This document shows positions 5,942 to 7,834 of a stretch of DNA of 7,834 bases, piece after piece. A program made the position numbers and the translations under genes. Location of the stretch: assembly GCA_900554495.1 (NCBI GenBank), contig USHR01000085.1:1-7834 (forward strand), in the 5' to 3' direction. This stretch comes from an uncultured Collinsella sp. GTDB taxonomy: Bacteria > Actinomycetota > Coriobacteriia > Coriobacteriales > Coriobacteriaceae. How positions within the stretch are numbered: the first letter of the stretch is position 1; each line of letters opens with the position of its first letter. The notes beneath the pieces were generated by a model that was given only the letters and a program-made list of their open reading frames with translations, did no database searches and had not been told where the DNA came from.

Positions 5942-5963
5942 GAAGGCCCCGAAAGGGGCCTTC
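5942..5963. terminator. GC-rich hairpin terminator between murB and the hydrolase gene
   Basis: A 9-bp perfect stem (GAAGGCCCC/GGGGCCTTC) closes a GAAA tetraloop, starting 3 nt after the murB stop. On the minus strand it is followed by TTTTT, a canonical intrinsic terminator for transcripts coming from the hydrolase gene. On the plus strand the hairpin carries a stable GNRA loop but no U-run, so termination of murB would be weaker or factor-aided. Probably bidirectional. Confidence 0.8.
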
Positions 5964-6015
5964 ACCATATTCATTCAGATAACCCAGTCCGGTGTGTCGC
6001 GCCCCAAACCCGAGA

Positions 6016-6151
6016 GGGCCGCGTGCCCGCCCGCATTATATTTGATTGATCGCGAGTTCCGCACGCAAAGAAGGCCACTTAATGTGGCCTTCGTCTTGCG
6101 CAGGACTGCCCGAGCAGGCAATCAAATATATTGCGGGCGGGCACGCGGCCC
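6016..6151. repeat. Large nested palindrome (33-bp outer arms, inner hairpin), family member 2
   Basis: The outer arms, 6016-6048 and 6119-6151, are complementary over 33 bp with a single T-T mismatch (6036/6131). Each has a GC-rich outer half, GGGCCGCGTGCCCGCCCGC, and an AT-rich inner half. The 70-nt centre holds a second hairpin (6064-6100). The element begins 8 bp after the stop of the hydrolase gene and so lies within its 3' untranslated region. Its outer sequence and right flank (CGGCCCCGTCGGC) resemble the palindrome at 3637-3709. At 136 bp with long inverted ends it has the size of a small non-autonomous mobile element, but I see no target duplication. Confidence 0.8.
6064..6100. terminator. 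Inner hairpin of the nested palindrome, terminator-like
   Basis: An 8-9 bp stem, GAAGGCCAC/GTGGCCTTC, encloses a TTAAT loop and is extended by CGCAA/TTGCG after a small asymmetric internal loop. Its GAAGGCC...GGCCTTC frame is the same as that of the terminator at 5942-5963. Only a short T-run (TTCTTT on the minus strand) follows, so termination strength is uncertain. Confidence 0.5.
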
Positions 6152-6159
6152 CGTCGGCT

Positions 6160-7365
6160 TTACGACAGCGCAATACCGCCGAGCCAGCCCCAACGCACGC
6201 CAGAGCCAGTGCCATAGAAGCTAATAAACGAATCGAGCGACTTAGACGTAATGGCACCCTCGTTGCTCATAACGATGCCGCCGCCAACATAGATGCCCAC
6301 GTGGCCATAGATCAGACCCGGCATGCCGGTACCGCTATGCGATGAGTCGGCCACGATCATGCCCACTTGCAGCGCCGAGCGGTCGGAGCTATAGCACCAT
6401 GCGTTAAACATATCGCACGCGTTACCGCCAAAGTAGCCAACGCCGGCGTTACGGAAGACATTGGTAACCCACGCCGCGCACCAGTTCTGGCCCGGCGAAG
6501 GCGTGGAGTAGCACGCGTTGACGACGGCCTGTTGCTTGCCCGAGCCGGCATTCTGCTGCGGAGTTCCGGGCGCATACGATCCGCCACCCGAGCTCGAACC
6601 ACCCGAGTAGGAATTGTTCTTGTTCGCGGCGGCCGCGGCAGCGGCGGCCTTCCTAGCGGCCTCCTCGGCCTGGGCGGCAGCGAGAATCTCGGAATCACGC
6701 TGAGCCATGAGCTCCTTGACATCGTCAGAGAGGCCGTTCAGAACCGTCTGGACTTCCTGCTGCTTGGCCTGCATGTCCTGCATCTGGGCAGTCTGCTGGT
6801 CCTTGAGCTTCTCTAAGTCGGCCTTCTGCGACTCGAGCTCGGTCTTTTGCGCATCGAGCTCTTCCTGGATGGTCTGAATGTCCTCGATGGCGTCGCGGTC
6901 GCTCTTGTTGATCTTCTCAACGTAATGCGCGTTGGCGACGAGTTCCTCAAACGAGCCAGAGGCCAGCAGCAGCGACAGGATGTTCGTGCCGCCGGACTTG
7001 TAGCTGGCGGCCACGCGATCGGAAAGGTCGTTGCGCTTCTTCTTGAGCTCGGCCTTCTTTTCATCGATCTGGGCCTGCGTGTCGTCAATCTTGCCCTGGA
7101 CATTCTCGATGTCGTTGAGGGTCTGGGCATTCTTGTTGGCCAGCGCCGCATACTCATTTGCGATGCTGTCGAGCTGGGCCTGAACCTCGTCGAGCTGGGC
7201 CTGGGCGGCATTCAGTTTATCGGTTGTTTCTTTGGAAGCCTCCGCCGCATGGGCGCGAGCGGGCAGGCCAAAAAGAACTGCCGCAGAAGCGGCGCCGAAC
7301 AGGGCCTTGAGGGCAGTGCGGCGCGAGAGCTCCTGGGAAAGGATGGAATCGCTGTTTGGTGACAT
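6160..7365 (-). CDS. Secreted coiled-coil peptidoglycan hydrolase with C-terminal NlpC/P60- or CHAP-like cysteine peptidase domain
   Basis: The product is 401 aa and likely cuts cell-wall peptides outside the membrane. Residues 1-41 are an export signal with twin arginines in SRRTALKAL (14-22), a hydrophobic stretch (AALFGAASAAVLFGLP region) and likely cleavage near ARAHAA (36-41). This resembles a Tat signal with alanine in place of the usual phenylalanine. Residues about 43-245 form a long coiled coil rich in Gln, Glu, Lys and Ala, as in PcsB/RipA-type hydrolases, with a short break around SYKSGGTNILSLLLASGSFEELV (121-143). An Ala run (240-247) and a Ser/Gly linker (251-277) follow. The catalytic domain (about 278-401) has NWCAAWV with Cys296, GHVGIYVGGG with His355, and a polar third residue, probably Asn368. 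The ATG at 7365 follows CGGAG. It converges with murB and diverges from galE. A role in daughter-cell separation or wall turnover is inferred from the family. Confidence 0.88.
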   Translation of the reverse strand: MSPNSDSILSQELSRRTALKALFGAASAAVLFGLPARAHAAEASKETTDKLNAAQAQLDEVQAQLDSIANEYAALANKNAQTLNDIENVQGKIDDTQAQIDEKKAELKKKRNDLSDRVAASYKSGGTNILSLLLASGSFEELVANAHYVEKINKSDRDAIEDIQTIQEELDAQKTELESQKADLEKLKDQQTAQMQDMQAKQQEVQTVLNGLSDDVKELMAQRDSEILAAAQAEEAARKAAAAAAAANKNNSYSGGSSSGGGSYAPGTPQQNAGSGKQQAVVNACYSTPSPGQNWCAAWVTNVFRNAGVGYFGGNACDMFNAWCYSSDRSALQVGMIVADSSHSGTGMPGLIYGHVGIYVGGGIVMSNEGAITSKSLDSFISFYGTGSGVRWGWLGGIALS

Positions 7366-7409
7366 ATGTACTCCGTTACATGTTTATTTATATGTCGCTC
7401 AACTCATAC

Positions 7410-7437
7410 ATATTAGCGTACATATGGCGCGTCCCAA
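7410..7437 (-). promoter_or_regulatory. Candidate promoter of the hydrolase gene
   Basis: On the minus strand, TTGGGA (7432-7437) and TAATAT (7410-7415) are 16 nt apart, giving a leader of about 37 nt. The leader and the upstream area are AT-rich and carry several near-copies of ATATGTA, including ACATATGT at 7362-7369, which might be a regulator site. Match by eye only. Confidence 0.35.
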
Positions 7438-7588
7438 CGATTTCCACGAACGGCAGGAAACTACAAGGTCAGCGGCTCGTAAGCAAATGTCAAAGATCAG
7501 GTTATGCGTACGCAAGCTCTTCTATGAGTACGTTGGCACAATCCTCCGCTTTTCCTACAGCGCACGATTTGGGCGTCCCTGCCTGCGC

Positions 7589-7594
7589 TATACT
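7589..7594 (+). promoter_or_regulatory. -10 box of galE
   Basis: TATACT, a 5-of-6 match, lies 37 bp before the galE ATG. The -35 region around GATTTG (7566-7571) is weak. The rest of the 266-bp gap between the hydrolase start and galE holds a TGCGTACGCA palindrome (7505-7514) and two TATGNGTACG copies (7503-7512 and 7523-7532); no gene is seen. Confidence 0.45.
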
Positions 7595-7631
7595 CCCCTG
7601 AAGAAGTGTTCCTGATTCGATAGGAGACTAC

Positions 7632-7834
7632 ATGTCCAAAGCACTCGACCCCAAAGACACCTGTGTCCTCGTTACCGGTGGCGCCGGCTTTATCGGCTCG
7701 CACACCGTCGTTCAGCTGCTCGAGGGTGGCTACCAGGTCGTCATCGTCGATGATCTCTCCAACTCCAGCGCCGTCGCCGTCGACCGCGTCAAGACCATCG
7801 TGGGCGACGAGGCCGCCAAGAACCTCACCTTCTA
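7632..7834 (+). CDS. galE: UDP-glucose 4-epimerase, N-terminal part
   Basis: Only the first 67 codons are in the window; the gene runs off the right edge. GalE interconverts UDP-glucose and UDP-galactose with bound NAD, linking galactose use (Leloir pathway) to glycan precursor supply. The N-terminus CVLVTGGAGFIGSHTVVQLL (residues 12-31) is the Rossmann NAD-binding loop GGAGFIGSH of extended short-chain dehydrogenases. The following VVIVDDLSNSS (36-46) is characteristic of GalE, where the aspartate binds the NAD ribose. AGGAG (7622-7626) precedes the ATG. Another nucleotide-sugar epimerase or dehydratase cannot be fully excluded because the catalytic YxxxK region lies outside the window. Confidence 0.88.
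   Translation, partial: MSKALDPKDTCVLVTGGAGFIGSHTVVQLLEGGYQVVIVDDLSNSSAVAVDRVKTIVGDEAAKNLTF

Noticed and set aside
6016..6151. CRISPR array or tRNA-like structure in the nested palindrome
   Set aside because: There are no regularly spaced direct repeats, and the fold is a long simple inverted repeat with no cloverleaf or CCA end.
7362..7426. WalR-type TGTWAH-N5-TGTWAH box upstream of the hydrolase gene
   Set aside because: Several ATATGTA-like copies are present, but none forms a pair with the required bases and 5-nt spacing.

Overview
The window looks like chromosomal DNA of a GC-rich Gram-positive gut bacterium. The best guess is a Coriobacteriia member such as Collinsella. That guess rests on the GC-rich codon use, the strong purine-rich ribosome sites, the MurB and GalE sequence style, and a Tat-like secreted coiled-coil murein hydrolase. 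It is an inference, since no marker gene is present.

Left part (1-3515, all on the minus strand, transcribed right to left). From the transcriptional start the order is: a 162-aa protein with a putative DUF4428/PH-like fold (3027-3515), two tandem GntR/UTRA repressors that overlap by 16 bp (2221-2988 and 1523-2236), a 371-aa double-SIS sugar-phosphate enzyme (214-1329), and the first 51 codons of a second SIS-type protein (1-153, running off the left edge). Two adjacent SIS enzymes with GntR/UTRA regulators suggest catabolism of an amino sugar or of an Amadori compound (fructoselysine or glucoselysine 6-phosphate deglycases, FrlB/GfrE/GfrF-like), probably with a PTS transporter beyond the left edge. 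The 193-bp gap between the repressors and the first SIS gene holds two operator-like palindromes of the type expected for HutC-family GntR proteins.

Middle part (3516-5938). A 30-bp-arm palindrome (3637-3709) separates the DUF-like gene from a LacI-family repressor (3764-4792, minus). Divergent to the repressor is murB (4976-5938, plus), a peptidoglycan precursor enzyme. The shared 183-bp gap has -10 boxes for both directions and a CAATCGATTG palindrome that fits a LacI-family operator core.

Right part (5939-7834). murB converges with a secreted, coiled-coil NlpC/P60- or CHAP-like cysteine peptidoglycan hydrolase (6160-7365, minus). The 221-bp gap between the converging ends contains a GC-rich terminator hairpin and a second large nested palindrome (6016-6151). 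Its outer 16-17 bases closely resemble those of the first palindrome, so the two appear to belong to one repeat family. Divergent to the hydrolase is the 5' end of galE (7632 onward), which supplies UDP-galactose/UDP-glucose for sugar use or envelope glycans.

Most genes belong to well-known families. The least explained parts are the two related long palindromes at gene 3' ends and the double-regulator control region of the SIS operon. I did not find convincing evidence for a wholly new system.
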